DNA from: Nitrospinota bacterium
GTDB taxonomy: Bacteria > Nitrospinota_A > UBA7883 > JACRGQ01
NCBI GenBank assembly: GCA_016217735.1
Contig: JACRGQ010000012.1
Coordinates: 1-47,747, forward strand
Direction: 5' to 3'
Length of the DNA stretch: 47,747 bases
Shown here: one piece after another, positions 33,137 through 41,425 of the stretch
Layout: each line of letters starts with the position of its first letter
Numbering within the stretch: the stretch's first letter is position 1
Translations under genes and position numbers: made by a program
The notes under the pieces: generated by a model
Database searches by the model: none
What the model was told of the DNA's origin: nothing
Seen by the model: only the letters and a program-made list of their open reading frames with translations

Positions 33137-33568
33137 ATGGAGAGGTTGCGCCGGGAATTGGCTTTGTTTCTTCTTTTAGCCCTCATCTTCACCGGTTGCT
33201 CGAAGAAAATGGGCGGCACAGAAAGCGGAAGCTCCAAAAAAGGGGCGGTTTCCAGCAATTTCTACACCCCTTCCCCTGAAGACATCATAAAAGACCCGGA
33301 AACGGGTCTTGATGTAACGAAAAACATCTTAAACATTACCTTCTCCAAAAAAATGGACGAAACGGCCATTAAAGCGGTCATTTCGTCCATCAACGGCGAA
33401 ATCGTGGGCCAAGACAGAGCGGCACGGCTTTACCAGGTACGTATTAAAAACGCGACGAGCCTTGACGACCTCGACAAAATCGGCACTAAGCTGCTTGCCG
33501 AGAAAGGGGTGGAAGTCGTTTCTAGCAATTTCGTCTCCGTCCATACCGATCCTTTCTACGTCAGGTAG
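33137..33568 (+). CDS. Lipoprotein with protease-prodomain-like domain
   Basis: A 143-residue lipoprotein with signal ALFLLLALIFTGC (Cys21). After a Ser/Lys-rich linker, residues about 55-140 read NILNITFSKKMDETAIKAVI, GEIVGQDRAARLYQVRIKN and ATSLDDLDKIGTKLLAEKGV. This strand-helix-strand pattern resembles the propeptide or inhibitor fold of S8 subtilisin-like proteases, but no protease domain follows. It may inhibit or chaperone a protease in trans; that is inference. ATG 33137 and the GTG just before it are both possible starts, with GAGG upstream. The last eight bases overlap the end of the convergent lipoprotein gene. Confidence 0.7.
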   Translation: MERLRRELALFLLLALIFTGCSKKMGGTESGSSKKGAVSSNFYTPSPEDIIKDPETGLDVTKNILNITFSKKMDETAIKAVISSINGEIVGQDRAARLYQVRIKNATSLDDLDKIGTKLLAEKGVEVVSSNFVSVHTDPFYVR

Positions 33569-33899
33569 CCGGCATGATCTCCAGCTTGCGAAGAACTATG
33601 CCCACTTCCTTGTTATAGAATTCAACGTACCCTTGCAATTTAGGGTCGGCGGCCTGTAACGCATCCAAAGCTTTCTTGGCCTCGGCGAAAGGAACCACGT
33701 CGGCCGCTTCCACCCGTATGATGGTGTTTTCCCCTTCTTTCTTCACTTCATACACCTTCCATTCGGGATTGATCTTGGTGAATGCGGCCTGGTACTTGTC
33801 CTCCTCGCCGCCGCCGCTGGAACAGGCGGTAAAAACCAAAGCCAGCACGGCCACGGCCGCAAGCGTCTTTACATTTCTGATAACTGCATCCATCTTCAT
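33561..33899 (-). CDS. Small lipoprotein of unknown function
   Basis: A 112-residue lipoprotein with signal LAAVAVLALVFTAC (Cys26), a short Ser/Gly spacer and a mixed alpha/beta domain (EWKVYEVKKEGENTIIRVEA, AKKALDALQAADPKLQGYVE, FYNKEVGIVLRKLEI). I do not recognise the family. ATG 33899 has GGGAG seven bases upstream. It is the last gene of the GldA/F/G-DUF4340 block, 16 bp after the small cytochrome c gene, so it is probably co-transcribed with that exporter. Confidence 0.75.
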   Translation of the reverse strand: MKMDAVIRNVKTLAAVAVLALVFTACSSGGGEEDKYQAAFTKINPEWKVYEVKKEGENTIIRVEAADVVPFAEAKKALDALQAADPKLQGYVEFYNKEVGIVLRKLEIMPAT

Positions 33900-33915
33900 A
33901 CTTTGTCTCCCTTGG

Positions 33916-34290
33916 TTACTGAGCCACTTTCTTGTCATTTTCCTTCAGAAAATTGATGATCTCCCGCCTTGCCTTATCGTCGGCCATGATCTTAATCGCT
34001 GGCATGGCAATCCTGTATTTTTCCTTAAGCATAACCGCATCGGCATCGCCGCTTTCAATCATTGCCTTGGGGTTCTGGAGCCATTTGTCAATCCAAGCTT
34101 CGGTACGCCTGCCCGTCACTCCCTGAAATCCCGGGCCCTTGGAGGTCTGATCCGTCAGCTTATGGCAACCGCTGCAATATTTGACGTATAGCCGCTCCCC
34201 TTCCCCCTGGCCTTCCTCCGCTCTAACGCCGCTGGCCATGCTCATGACGGCCATAATGGTCAATACAAACATCTTCAAACAACGATCCAT
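33916..34290 (-). CDS. Small exported class I cytochrome c
   Basis: A 124-residue protein with a signal peptide (MFVLTIMAVMSMASGVRA) and one haem site, CSGCH (Cys39, Cys42, His43). Met96 in YRIAMPAIK is the likely sixth ligand. The order GERLYVKYCSGCHKL, GPGFQGVTGRR, WLQNPKAMIESG and ARREIINFLKEN is the usual monohaem pattern. It is a soluble periplasmic electron carrier. AAAGGAA lies eight bases before ATG 34290. Its place inside an ABC-exporter operon rather than beside an oxidase is unexpected, and its partner is unknown. Confidence 0.92.
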   Translation of the reverse strand: MDRCLKMFVLTIMAVMSMASGVRAEEGQGEGERLYVKYCSGCHKLTDQTSKGPGFQGVTGRRTEAWIDKWLQNPKAMIESGDADAVMLKEKYRIAMPAIKIMADDKARREIINFLKENDKKVAQ

Positions 34291-34314
34291 CAATTTGTTC
34301 CTTTCGCGCCGGCA

Positions 34315-34965
34315 CTACTCGATAAATGAGGTTTTAAGGCCGACTCCCGCGCTTGTCCATACAAGCTTCCCCTTCTTCATGTGGGGAAGATGCTTGGCCA
34401 CAATTTTTTTCGCCTCTTCGCTTTTGCTCCGTTCAATGTGGGGCGTCAGGCTTTCACCGCCCGAAGATTCTTTCACGTCGATTTCCACGTCAAGGGCGCC
34501 TTCGGCGTCAACTCGAATGACCGTTACACGCCATTCGCCCTTCCCCAAACCCTCAAGATCTTTCTTTATTTTCTCAAGAACTTCCTTTGAAACGCCGCCG
34601 CCGCTGGCTTTTCTCTTATCGATCACGCTTTGGTAATTCGTGCGCACAGCGGCCAGAAGCCGCTCATCGCCGGTGTTTTTCGCATACATTTGGGCCATAG
34701 TGCCCGCGATGTTGAACAGAAAATCCTGTTCCTGCGGATTAGCGCCGGGCGATACGGCGTACTCGACCATTCCCTTCACTTCTTCCGGCACTTCGGCCGC
34801 CCTGGTTTTGATGATATTAGCCATCGCGGCTTCATCTTTTTTGTCAAATGCCTCAATGAACGCATTGCCGACGCTGACCTGTTCTTCGGCTTTCACTTGG
34901 CCGGGAAACATGGCGACGCCCGCAATGATGATCGAAAACATGAAAACCGCAATTTTGTTGAACAT
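34315..34965 (-). CDS. Exported protein of unknown function
   Basis: A 216-residue protein with a signal peptide (KIAVFMFSIIIAGVAMFPGQ, cleavage near VKA). It has an all-helical first half (IEAFDKKDEAAMANIIKTRA, GTMAQMYAKNTGDERLLAAV) and a beta-rich second half (GEWRVTVIRVDAEGALDVEI, KGKLVWTSAGVGLKTSF) resembling an NTF2- or DUF4878-like domain. ATG 34965 was chosen because GGAAGG stands six bases upstream; an ATG at 34971 touches that site. It lies between DUF4340 and the cytochrome c gene in the same operon, 14 bp after DUF4340. No function can be assigned. Confidence 0.75.
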   Translation of the reverse strand: MFNKIAVFMFSIIIAGVAMFPGQVKAEEQVSVGNAFIEAFDKKDEAAMANIIKTRAAEVPEEVKGMVEYAVSPGANPQEQDFLFNIAGTMAQMYAKNTGDERLLAAVRTNYQSVIDKRKASGGGVSKEVLEKIKKDLEGLGKGEWRVTVIRVDAEGALDVEIDVKESSGGESLTPHIERSKSEEAKKIVAKHLPHMKKGKLVWTSAGVGLKTSFIE

Positions 34966-34979
34966 ATACATCCTTCCCG

Positions 34980-36341
34980 CTAAAGATCCTTTAAAAAGGT
35001 TTCCAACACACGCTTTGCTCTTTCCTCCAGGGTCAAAATGCTTTTCTCGGCGGTCGAAAATGCATACACATATCCCGCCGGAGTGGCTTTGCCCAGGTTG
35101 AGTGTTATCGGGGCCGCACTATCCTCTAGCCACATCTGCGCCTGGATGCCAGCCGGTTCGAGGCCGTATTGGCGCACATCACGCAAGTCGCCCGAGACAA
35201 ACTCCTTTATTTCGAACTTCTTCGTTTCCTCGATGAAGTCGTTAACCATGGCAAAGTCCACTTTCGCCCCCAGCACGTCCCCTTTTCTCCATTCATTTTC
35301 GGGGTCCTTCACCAACACAACCGACTTTGCGGCGCTGCGCAGTTCGATCCGCTTAAGCTTTTCGCCCTCGAAGAAGAAAAGCTGCTTGCTCCTCATCTCA
35401 TCCGCGGAGCGTGGGATGGAGTTCACGGCTTTCTCCTCCAATATGAAAATGGCATCCCGATCCGACATGGCGCAAAAATATCCGCGTTTTTCCGGACTCC
35501 GTTTCCCGATGTCGATCTGTACGGTGGGGTTTGAATCACCGCTGATCCAAAACTTGATCACCGCCGATGGCTTGTCGAGCCCATATGCGGCGAGTTTTTC
35601 CTTCTTTTCCGAGATGAACTCCTTCACCTCGCTGTTCGCAAAAGCCCCCATAAAGTCGAAAAGTTTTTTCTGATCCATGCGGGCGTTAACCGGTTTCTCA
35701 ATCCTCCACATACCGGATTCGGAAAGTTTGAAAAGCATCGGCGAACCTTCCCAGTTAACCGCCACTTGGTCAACCATGACGGGGTTGAGCTTCAACACGG
35801 ATTTGTCGCGGAAATAATACGCGTCCTTGTCGGCCTCGGCGCGGCAATCGGCGTTAACCCGGTATACCGGCTTGAGTCCTTCCAACTGGGCATATGCAAT
35901 GCCCATCATGGGCGCCCTGGCGCCAAAAAGGATGGTATGTTCTTTCAATTCCTTCCCCACTTTGAGAGTGAGAGTAATGGAAGGGACGGCCAGCCCGAAT
36001 TCGGTCAGCCGTTCGGGTGTGGGATTCGGATCCATAACATATTCCGAGTCGTTCCGGGATTCGGTCACTTCATGGATGAACTTCTCGACCGTCTCATTTT
36101 TAGCCATGGCGTTTAAGGGAGAAACAATCTTCCATCCCTTCTCCCACCTCTCAAGCTCTATGGTGCCCGATTCCTTCTTTATCGTAAGGGCGAGAACCTG
36201 ATCCGCGGTAAAAGGAAGGAGACGGGTCTGCTCTTCTTTCTTCTGTTCGGCGATCTTGGTGGACTTGAAGTCAAGCATCGTATAGCCGCCAATCGCCACA
36301 AGGACGATAATCCAGATAAAAGTCTTTTTAAAGTACGTCAT
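34980..36341 (-). CDS. DUF4340 domain protein of a Gld-type exporter
   Basis: A 453-residue protein with one N-terminal membrane anchor (FIWIIVLVAIGGYTMLDF) and repeated DUF4340 units in the periplasm. Typical repeats are LALTIKKESGTIELERWEKG, RLTEFGLAVPSITLTLKVG, LAAYGLDKPSAVIKFWISG and RQYGLEPAGIQAQMWLED. DUF4340 genes almost always accompany GldG and its ABC partners, and that is so here: it follows gldG by 21 bp. The product is thought to act with the exporter on the outer face of the membrane; its biochemical role is not known. Confidence 0.9.
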   Translation of the reverse strand: MTYFKKTFIWIIVLVAIGGYTMLDFKSTKIAEQKKEEQTRLLPFTADQVLALTIKKESGTIELERWEKGWKIVSPLNAMAKNETVEKFIHEVTESRNDSEYVMDPNPTPERLTEFGLAVPSITLTLKVGKELKEHTILFGARAPMMGIAYAQLEGLKPVYRVNADCRAEADKDAYYFRDKSVLKLNPVMVDQVAVNWEGSPMLFKLSESGMWRIEKPVNARMDQKKLFDFMGAFANSEVKEFISEKKEKLAAYGLDKPSAVIKFWISGDSNPTVQIDIGKRSPEKRGYFCAMSDRDAIFILEEKAVNSIPRSADEMRSKQLFFFEGEKLKRIELRSAAKSVVLVKDPENEWRKGDVLGAKVDFAMVNDFIEETKKFEIKEFVSGDLRDVRQYGLEPAGIQAQMWLEDSAAPITLNLGKATPAGYVYAFSTAEKSILTLEERAKRVLETFLKDL

Positions 36342-36362
36342 GCCACGCTCCGCCGCTTCTCA

Positions 36363-37925
36363 TCACCTGAACCATCTCCGCTTGCTGTAGATACCCACGC
36401 CAACAAGAAGTATGGTGGAGGGAATCATGACCACGGGGAGCCAGAAAATCGCCCTTCCCTGCGATGCCGTCAGCACCACCGGCGTCACATCCTTTTTACG
36501 CGCCCGCACGGCCACCAGATCGGCCTCTTCGGCAAGCCAACTTATGGTATTCATGAAAAGGTCGCCGTTGCCGCCAAGGTTGAAATTGGTGTTGTTGGCA
36601 AAGTCGGAATCCCCAACGAGAATGATCTTCCCGTACTTCTCCCTCTTGCCCCCTTCGGCGTCTTCGCCCCCCTTAACGGGAATGGTCGTTACCGCCATGA
36701 TGGGAAGGGGGCCGCGTTTATCGCTCCCCTCGTCGTAGCTCACATCGCCGCTTTCAAGCTGCTTCTTGCTGGTCTCACCCCAACTGTTGGGGCCGGTCAG
36801 AGCCAACTGGTAGCGGCCCTGCTTCGGATCTTCGTCTATAAAAACAGTTTCCGCGATGGGGAAAAACGACATCAGTTTGAATTCCTGCGTAAGCGGGTGC
36901 TTCTTGTGGTAGGCGTAAACAACCGGGGTGAGGTTGTTCGCGCCGTACAACTGGCTCTGCTGGTCAATGATGACGTCATCGCTTATTTTGAAGCCGTACG
37001 TTTCCAGCCACCTTCTGAAAGCCGGGGGATGGCCGGGATCGATCTCGGCGAAAATGGCGCCCCCCTGCTTGTAGTAGGCGTCAAGCTTTTGAAGCTCCTC
37101 GGCCGCCATATCGCGTTCGGGGCTGGCAATAATCACAACGGATGCATTCGCCGGTACTTCTTTGACCTGGGCGAGCACCAGTTCCTGCAAGGCGAAGTTC
37201 TGGTTCGCCAGAGCGGTCGTGGCGGCGTTGTATCCCGCCTTGCCGGATGAGCCCGGCTCTTTTTCTCCGTGCCCTTTGACGAAGTAGATGGTCTTTTGCT
37301 TGCTTTGCAGCAGCTTGATGATGCCGTTGGTGATGGTCTCCTCGCGCTCATTGGCGATTTTGATTTGCTTGGTGCCCGACATCAGCAGCATGATCCGGTA
37401 TTCCGAAACGCCGTACTTGCTTGCCAAGCCGGGGTTCTGATCGGGATCTATGAACGTGAACGTAAAGTTCGGCGAAACGTTGGCGTATTCCTCCAGCAAA
37501 TCCCTCGCGGTCTGACGCTGCTTGGCATGCACCGTGCCGGATTCGCCGCGGTAGAAGGCCACCACCTTAACCGGCGTGGTCAGGGTGGAAGCGATTTTTA
37601 TAGACTGGGCGGAAAGCGTGTACCTGCCGGTTCGCGTCAGATCGAGGCGCTTTTTGTGGGCTTCCCCCAAAAAACCCGCGAAGATGACGATTACAAAGAA
37701 CACCGCAACCATGATCATCATGTTTGCCCCGTACTTTGCGCTCTTTCTCAATAAAAGCTTCTTGATCTCCTCAAACCGAACGTACAGGAGAAAGAGGCCC
37801 AACATAAGCCCTATCCAGAGCAATGCGGCGGCGGTAAGTGTCATGGCGCCCGAAATGGCGTAAATGGCCGCGCCGCCGATAATAAATGCAAACGCCAGTA
37901 TGGCGGGAACTGCTATACGATACAT
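36363..37925 (-). CDS. GldG-like ABC transporter auxiliary protein
   Basis: A 520-residue protein with three hydrophobic segments near the N-terminus, ending with MMIMVAVFFVIVIFAGFLGE. A large extracytoplasmic domain belongs to the GldG/DUF4350-like family (RLDLTRTGRYTLSAQSIKIA, EYANVSPNFTFTFIDPDQNP, TIYFVKGHGEKE), and a C-terminal helix (FWLPVVMIPSTILLVGVGIY) anchors it again. In Flavobacterium, GldA, GldF and GldG are needed for gliding. In other phyla the same set serves unknown export or envelope tasks. It starts five bases after gldF ends. Confidence 0.88.
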   Translation of the reverse strand: MYRIAVPAILAFAFIIGGAAIYAISGAMTLTAAALLWIGLMLGLFLLYVRFEEIKKLLLRKSAKYGANMMIMVAVFFVIVIFAGFLGEAHKKRLDLTRTGRYTLSAQSIKIASTLTTPVKVVAFYRGESGTVHAKQRQTARDLLEEYANVSPNFTFTFIDPDQNPGLASKYGVSEYRIMLLMSGTKQIKIANEREETITNGIIKLLQSKQKTIYFVKGHGEKEPGSSGKAGYNAATTALANQNFALQELVLAQVKEVPANASVVIIASPERDMAAEELQKLDAYYKQGGAIFAEIDPGHPPAFRRWLETYGFKISDDVIIDQQSQLYGANNLTPVVYAYHKKHPLTQEFKLMSFFPIAETVFIDEDPKQGRYQLALTGPNSWGETSKKQLESGDVSYDEGSDKRGPLPIMAVTTIPVKGGEDAEGGKREKYGKIILVGDSDFANNTNFNLGGNGDLFMNTISWLAEEADLVAVRARKKDVTPVVLTASQGRAIFWLPVVMIPSTILLVGVGIYSKRRWFR

Positions 37926-37930
37926 TTAAA

Positions 37931-38710
37931 CTATGCCCTCCATCTTTTCGATTCAAGCGAATGCATGCTGAGAAACAAGAAGAACACCGCGAAGAGAAGA
38001 TAGTAGGTGATATCCGACGTATCCAGCACACCTCTCGCAAAAGTGTCGAAGTGCGAATGAAGCGAAATGTACTCCAGGATTATACCCATCTTTTCGCCGA
38101 CAAATCCGGCCGAAGACCCGATCATGTAGAGAACCATAAGAGAGGCGAAAGAAAGAACCGCCGCGATGACCTGGTTCTCCGTGAGGGACGACATGAATAA
38201 GCCGAGCGAAATGAACGCCCCGCCCATACACAACAGTCCGCTGTAGCCGGAGAGGATGACGCCCCATTCGGGATCGCCGAAAAACGCGACGAGCAGCAGG
38301 CACGGAAACGACAGGGAGAGCATAATGGCGAATATCCCCATGCAACCCGCGAATTTCCCCAGCACCAATTCAATATCCTTCACCGGATAGGTAAGAAGCA
38401 GCTCGATGGTGCCGGTCTTTTTCTCCTCGGAAAACGACCGCATGGTGAGCATGGGAAGCATGATGAGCATTACGATGCTCACCACGCCAAAAAACGGCCG
38501 GATCACGAATTCCGTTACGTTCAGCACGCCGTATTGGGCGGCGACCATCGGGTCGGTCTGGGCCTGGAAGCTGATGGTGCTGAATCCGGCGAAGATATTG
38601 TAAAAGTAGTAGCCGATCAGCGCGGAAAATATGGTAATCACCACGAACGCCACGGGCGAATAAAAGTACGACCGTATTTCCTTTGTCAGGATGAAAAAGA
38701 AATTCCTCAC
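37931..38710 (-). CDS. ABC-2 type permease, GldF-like
   Basis: A 259-residue permease with six membrane segments, beginning LTKEIRSYFYSPVAFVVITI. It keeps the ABC-2 landmark MLTMRSFSEEKKTGTIELLL followed by TYPVKDIELVLGKF. The start is GTG at 38710, overlapping the ATPase stop (GTGA). It forms the channel with the ATPase upstream and probably works with GldG and DUF4340 downstream. The substrate is not known. Confidence 0.92.
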   Translation of the reverse strand: MRNFFFILTKEIRSYFYSPVAFVVITIFSALIGYYFYNIFAGFSTISFQAQTDPMVAAQYGVLNVTEFVIRPFFGVVSIVMLIMLPMLTMRSFSEEKKTGTIELLLTYPVKDIELVLGKFAGCMGIFAIMLSLSFPCLLLVAFFGDPEWGVILSGYSGLLCMGGAFISLGLFMSSLTENQVIAAVLSFASLMVLYMIGSSAGFVGEKMGIILEYISLHSHFDTFARGVLDTSDITYYLLFAVFFLFLSMHSLESKRWRA

Positions 38711-39663
38711 TGTTTTGCCTCCTCCTCGGTCACGATACGGATAAATATGTCCTCCAGGCTCATCTTCATCGGCGTCAACTCATACAGTTCCCACTGACGC
38801 TCGCCGGCGAGCCGGGCCACGAGGTTGGAAGACTGGCTATCCATCTCGAACTCTATCGTGTATTTGCTGGTTGCCACGCCGGTCTCGGCGGGGCTGAGGC
38901 AATCCACCCTCTTGACGCCCCGTATCTTCCGAAGCCCTTCCTGCACATCGGCCTGCCTGCCGCCGATGCGCGCCACCACGCGGTTGCTTTTGGTAAGCTG
39001 CGCGGTGAGGTTTTCCGGGGTGTCAACCGCCTTCACTTTTCCCTCGTCGATGATGACAACCCGCTGGCAGAGCATACTTACCTCGGGAAGAATGTGGCTG
39101 CTTAATATGATGGTCCGCGCTCCCGCCAGCCCTTTTATCAACGAGCGTATTTCTATGATCTGCTTGGGGTCGAGGCCGATCGTCGGCTCGTCGAGGATTA
39201 ACACTTCGGGATCGTTTATCAGCGCTTGGGCAAGGCCAACCCTTTGGCGGTACCCTTTGGAAAGTTCGCCGATGAACTTGTGGGCCATGTGCGTAAGGGC
39301 AACCTGCTCCATCACTTCGGCAACCCGGCTTTTTATCTGTTTCCACGGCACGCCTTTAAGGCCGGCCACGAAACGGAGGTAGACCGGCACCTGCATGTCG
39401 GTGTAAAGCGGAACCGTTTCGGGAAGATACCCGATCCTGCTTCGCACCTGAAGGGATTCTTCGAACACATCGAATCCGGCCACCTTCACGGTGCCGCTTG
39501 TGGCGGGCATGAAGCAGGTGAGAATTCTCATCGTGGTCGTCTTCCCCGCGCCGTTCGGCCCCAGAAATCCAAGGATCTCACCCTTGTTGACATTAAAGGA
39601 AATGTCCGTGATCCCCCTGGCATTGCCGCCATAAATTTTTGTAAGGTCTTTAACTTCTATCAT
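38707..39663 (-). CDS. ABC transporter ATP-binding protein, GldA-like
   Basis: A 318-residue ATPase. Walker A is GPNGAGKTT, followed by the Q-loop region YLPETVPLYTDM. The signature is LSKGYRQRVGLAQAL, Walker B is VLILDEPTIGLDP, and the switch His is in ILSSHILPEV. Residues after about 225 form the C-terminal extension typical of ABC-2 drug, lipid and Gld exporters. The start is ATG at 39663. It opens the exporter operon. The terminator at 39757-39790 separates it from the cytochrome gene further upstream. Confidence 0.94.
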   Translation of the reverse strand: MIEVKDLTKIYGGNARGITDISFNVNKGEILGFLGPNGAGKTTTMRILTCFMPATSGTVKVAGFDVFEESLQVRSRIGYLPETVPLYTDMQVPVYLRFVAGLKGVPWKQIKSRVAEVMEQVALTHMAHKFIGELSKGYRQRVGLAQALINDPEVLILDEPTIGLDPKQIIEIRSLIKGLAGARTIILSSHILPEVSMLCQRVVIIDEGKVKAVDTPENLTAQLTKSNRVVARIGGRQADVQEGLRKIRGVKRVDCLSPAETGVATSKYTIEFEMDSQSSNLVARLAGERQWELYELTPMKMSLEDIFIRIVTEEEAKQ

Positions 39664-39756
39664 CTGGAAAAAATCCCCTTAAAAACAATCCCACACTATC
39701 CCTCTTGGTTACATAAGCAAAAATCATGCTAGTGCATATTACATGGATTAAGGAAT

Positions 39757-39790
39757 AAAAAAAAGCCCCGGTTTTGAAAAAACCGGGGCT
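39757..39790 (-). terminator. Strong intrinsic terminator after the large cytochrome c gene
   Basis: AGCCCCGGTTTT at 39764-39775 and AAAACCGGGGCT at 39779-39790 make a perfect 12-bp stem with a three-base loop. On the minus strand it is followed by a run of eight T (A at 39757-39764 on the plus strand). It begins 25 bp after the cytochrome c stop codon and ends that transcript before gldA. Confidence 0.93.
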
Positions 39791-39815
39791 AAAGAATCAG
39801 ATTTCGTTCAGATTC

Positions 39816-40955
39816 TTATTTGTCTTCGGCCCAGTCGCCCATCTGGCCGGTGCCAGCGCCGGAGGTCTTCTGTACGGAAACGCCGACCTTCTTGGAAGCC
39901 AAGCGGCCGCCACCGATCGAGCTGAATCCACCCCGCTGGGTGCCGTACGCAAGCTGGTTGGTGCTGCCGCGGCCAGCCATAAAGCCCGCGTCTTCAAGCA
40001 TTTCGTTCATTTCCTTGAACTCCGCGCTCTTATCAGCATTGGCGGCGGTAATATCGTCCTTATCCGCCTTGTAGGTCGGGGAGAGGGAGCGAATGAACGC
40101 AACCAAGTTCCAGATGTCCTGGTCCTGAACGACGTTACCCCAGGGAGGCATGGAGGTGGAGAGGTTGCGGAATTCGCCGCCACCTTTAATGACGCCGAAA
40201 AGATCGATGTTGCTGATGTTGTCGGCGTACTTGCCGTTGGTCAGATTGCGCGGGCGGGGATCAAGCTTGGAAGCGGTCGGGCCATCGCCTTTGCCGGTCC
40301 AGCCGTGGCAATGCACGCAGTAGAACGAGAACCAGTGAGCGCCCTGATCCGGGTCGGCACCCGCAACCTGAGTGACGAACCCTTTGTCCTTATCGTGACC
40401 CGGGCGGGTGAGGTTATTCCACTGGTTAACCCACTCGTTGTAGTCGCCGCCGAGCTTCGAACCGCTCTCATGTTTGCGGAACCATGCTTCGGTAACGCCG
40501 GACTTCTCGCCCAACCCGGATTGGGTATCGTTGTACTGGCCGGTCCATTTGTTCTTATAGCGGGCCTTCATCAGGTCTTCAAGCGGCGACTTGTTCGCTT
40601 TCTTGATACCAAAGGTCTTTTCATTGATGTTGTCGGGGTTGTCAGCTACCTTACCAACGCCGGTCAGGTAGTCGAATCCCGCAACGCCGTAGGTGGAGGT
40701 ACCGGAAGCCTTTTTGGTGATCTTCGCATCATCAGCTTCAATGTTATATTCGTCGGCTTCTTTACCATATTGATCGCGGAGCTTTTCAGCCTGTTCTTCT
40801 GAAAGGTCGCCGGCCTTCTTGGCCGCATCCAGTTCGGCGGCGGAAACCTTCGCACGTGCCGCATGAGCGTCGGTGGTGATCGCCACCAAGCCGAAACCGA
40901 AGGTCAAGGAAAACATGCCAAGTATGAATGGCGTTGCAAGTCGTTTAAGCGTCAT
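39816..40955 (-). CDS. Large exported monohaem cytochrome c
   Basis: A 379-residue protein with a signal peptide (FILGMFSLTFGFGLVAITTD, cleavage near AHA). A charged 150-residue N-terminal region (about 33-195) has no recognised fold. A class I cytochrome domain has haem site CVHCH (Cys213, Cys216, His217) and Met269 in STSMPPWG. The ending GMFSSIGGG-like Gly/Ser stretch is low complexity (YGTQRGGFSSIGGGRLASKK). ATG 40955 has GGGGAG upstream; the frame continues to 41006 but without a signal. It is probably the electron acceptor of the cytochrome b complex encoded upstream, though a 388-bp space separates it from the lipoprotein gene. Confidence 0.9.
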   Translation of the reverse strand: MTLKRLATPFILGMFSLTFGFGLVAITTDAHAARAKVSAAELDAAKKAGDLSEEQAEKLRDQYGKEADEYNIEADDAKITKKASGTSTYGVAGFDYLTGVGKVADNPDNINEKTFGIKKANKSPLEDLMKARYKNKWTGQYNDTQSGLGEKSGVTEAWFRKHESGSKLGGDYNEWVNQWNNLTRPGHDKDKGFVTQVAGADPDQGAHWFSFYCVHCHGWTGKGDGPTASKLDPRPRNLTNGKYADNISNIDLFGVIKGGGEFRNLSTSMPPWGNVVQDQDIWNLVAFIRSLSPTYKADKDDITAANADKSAEFKEMNEMLEDAGFMAGRGSTNQLAYGTQRGGFSSIGGGRLASKKVGVSVQKTSGAGTGQMGDWAEDK

Positions 40956-41001
40956 AAACTTTTGCTCCCCTAAAAAAATCGTCAATAAATACCAAAAACC
41001 C

Positions 41002-41017
41002 TGCAATCACTTTTGCA
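41002..41017. promoter_or_regulatory. Inverted repeat TGCAA-N6-TTGCA at the cytochrome c promoter
   Basis: TGCAA at 41002-41006 and TTGCA at 41013-41017 face each other across six bases, about 47 bp upstream of the cytochrome c start and beside a TATATA. The size and position suit a dimeric repressor or activator site. The family that would bind it is not identified. Confidence 0.35.
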
Positions 41018-41146
41018 ACATATATACCCTTATTTCTGAAAACTCTCTTTGCATCCAGACTGTATCGGCAAAGATTCACATCATAAAAAATTGATTGCAA
41101 GAAAAGCATGGGGGAAAACGATTGTGTTGGTGATAAAGAAAAAATG

Positions 41147-41161
41147 TGACAATTTTTGTCA
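41147..41161. promoter_or_regulatory. Perfect 15-bp palindrome TGACAATTTTTGTCA
   Basis: TGACAA at 41147-41152 and TTGTCA at 41156-41161 are exact inverted copies around TTT. The site lies about 190 bp upstream of the cytochrome c start codon in non-coding sequence. It is similar in size to sites of CRP/FNR-type dimers, but it is neither TTGAT-N4-ATCAA nor TGTGA-N6-TCACA. Confidence 0.4.
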
Positions 41162-41359
41162 TCATTGTTTTTAAGCCAGCTACATTGCCATTTACATCAA
41201 ATATATTCATCGTTACGTTAACATAACTATGGATATTGAACATTGCGTTCTTGTCAAAACGATCACATTGCCGTTAAATTAGGCCGCAACAGCAAAGATA
41301 CAGTGGCACATAAACCGAGGCTAAATAATCTGCAACCTAAAAGATACACTTCCTTAAAA

Positions 41360-41425
41360 ACCGTCCGCCCGGACCCCGTGCCATCTTCAATTACGGGAAG
41401 GCCGAGACTCACTCCCGGCCGGTTT
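41360..41425 (-). terminator. Weak terminator-like hairpins after the lipoprotein gene
   Basis: On the minus strand, 25-90 bp after the lipoprotein stop, there are three consecutive small stems: GGCCG/CGGCC, CCCGT/ACGGG and GTCC/GGAC. The last is followed by GGTTTTT. Together they may end the cytochrome b-lipoprotein transcript. Each stem is only four or five base pairs, so the call is weak. Confidence 0.3.
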
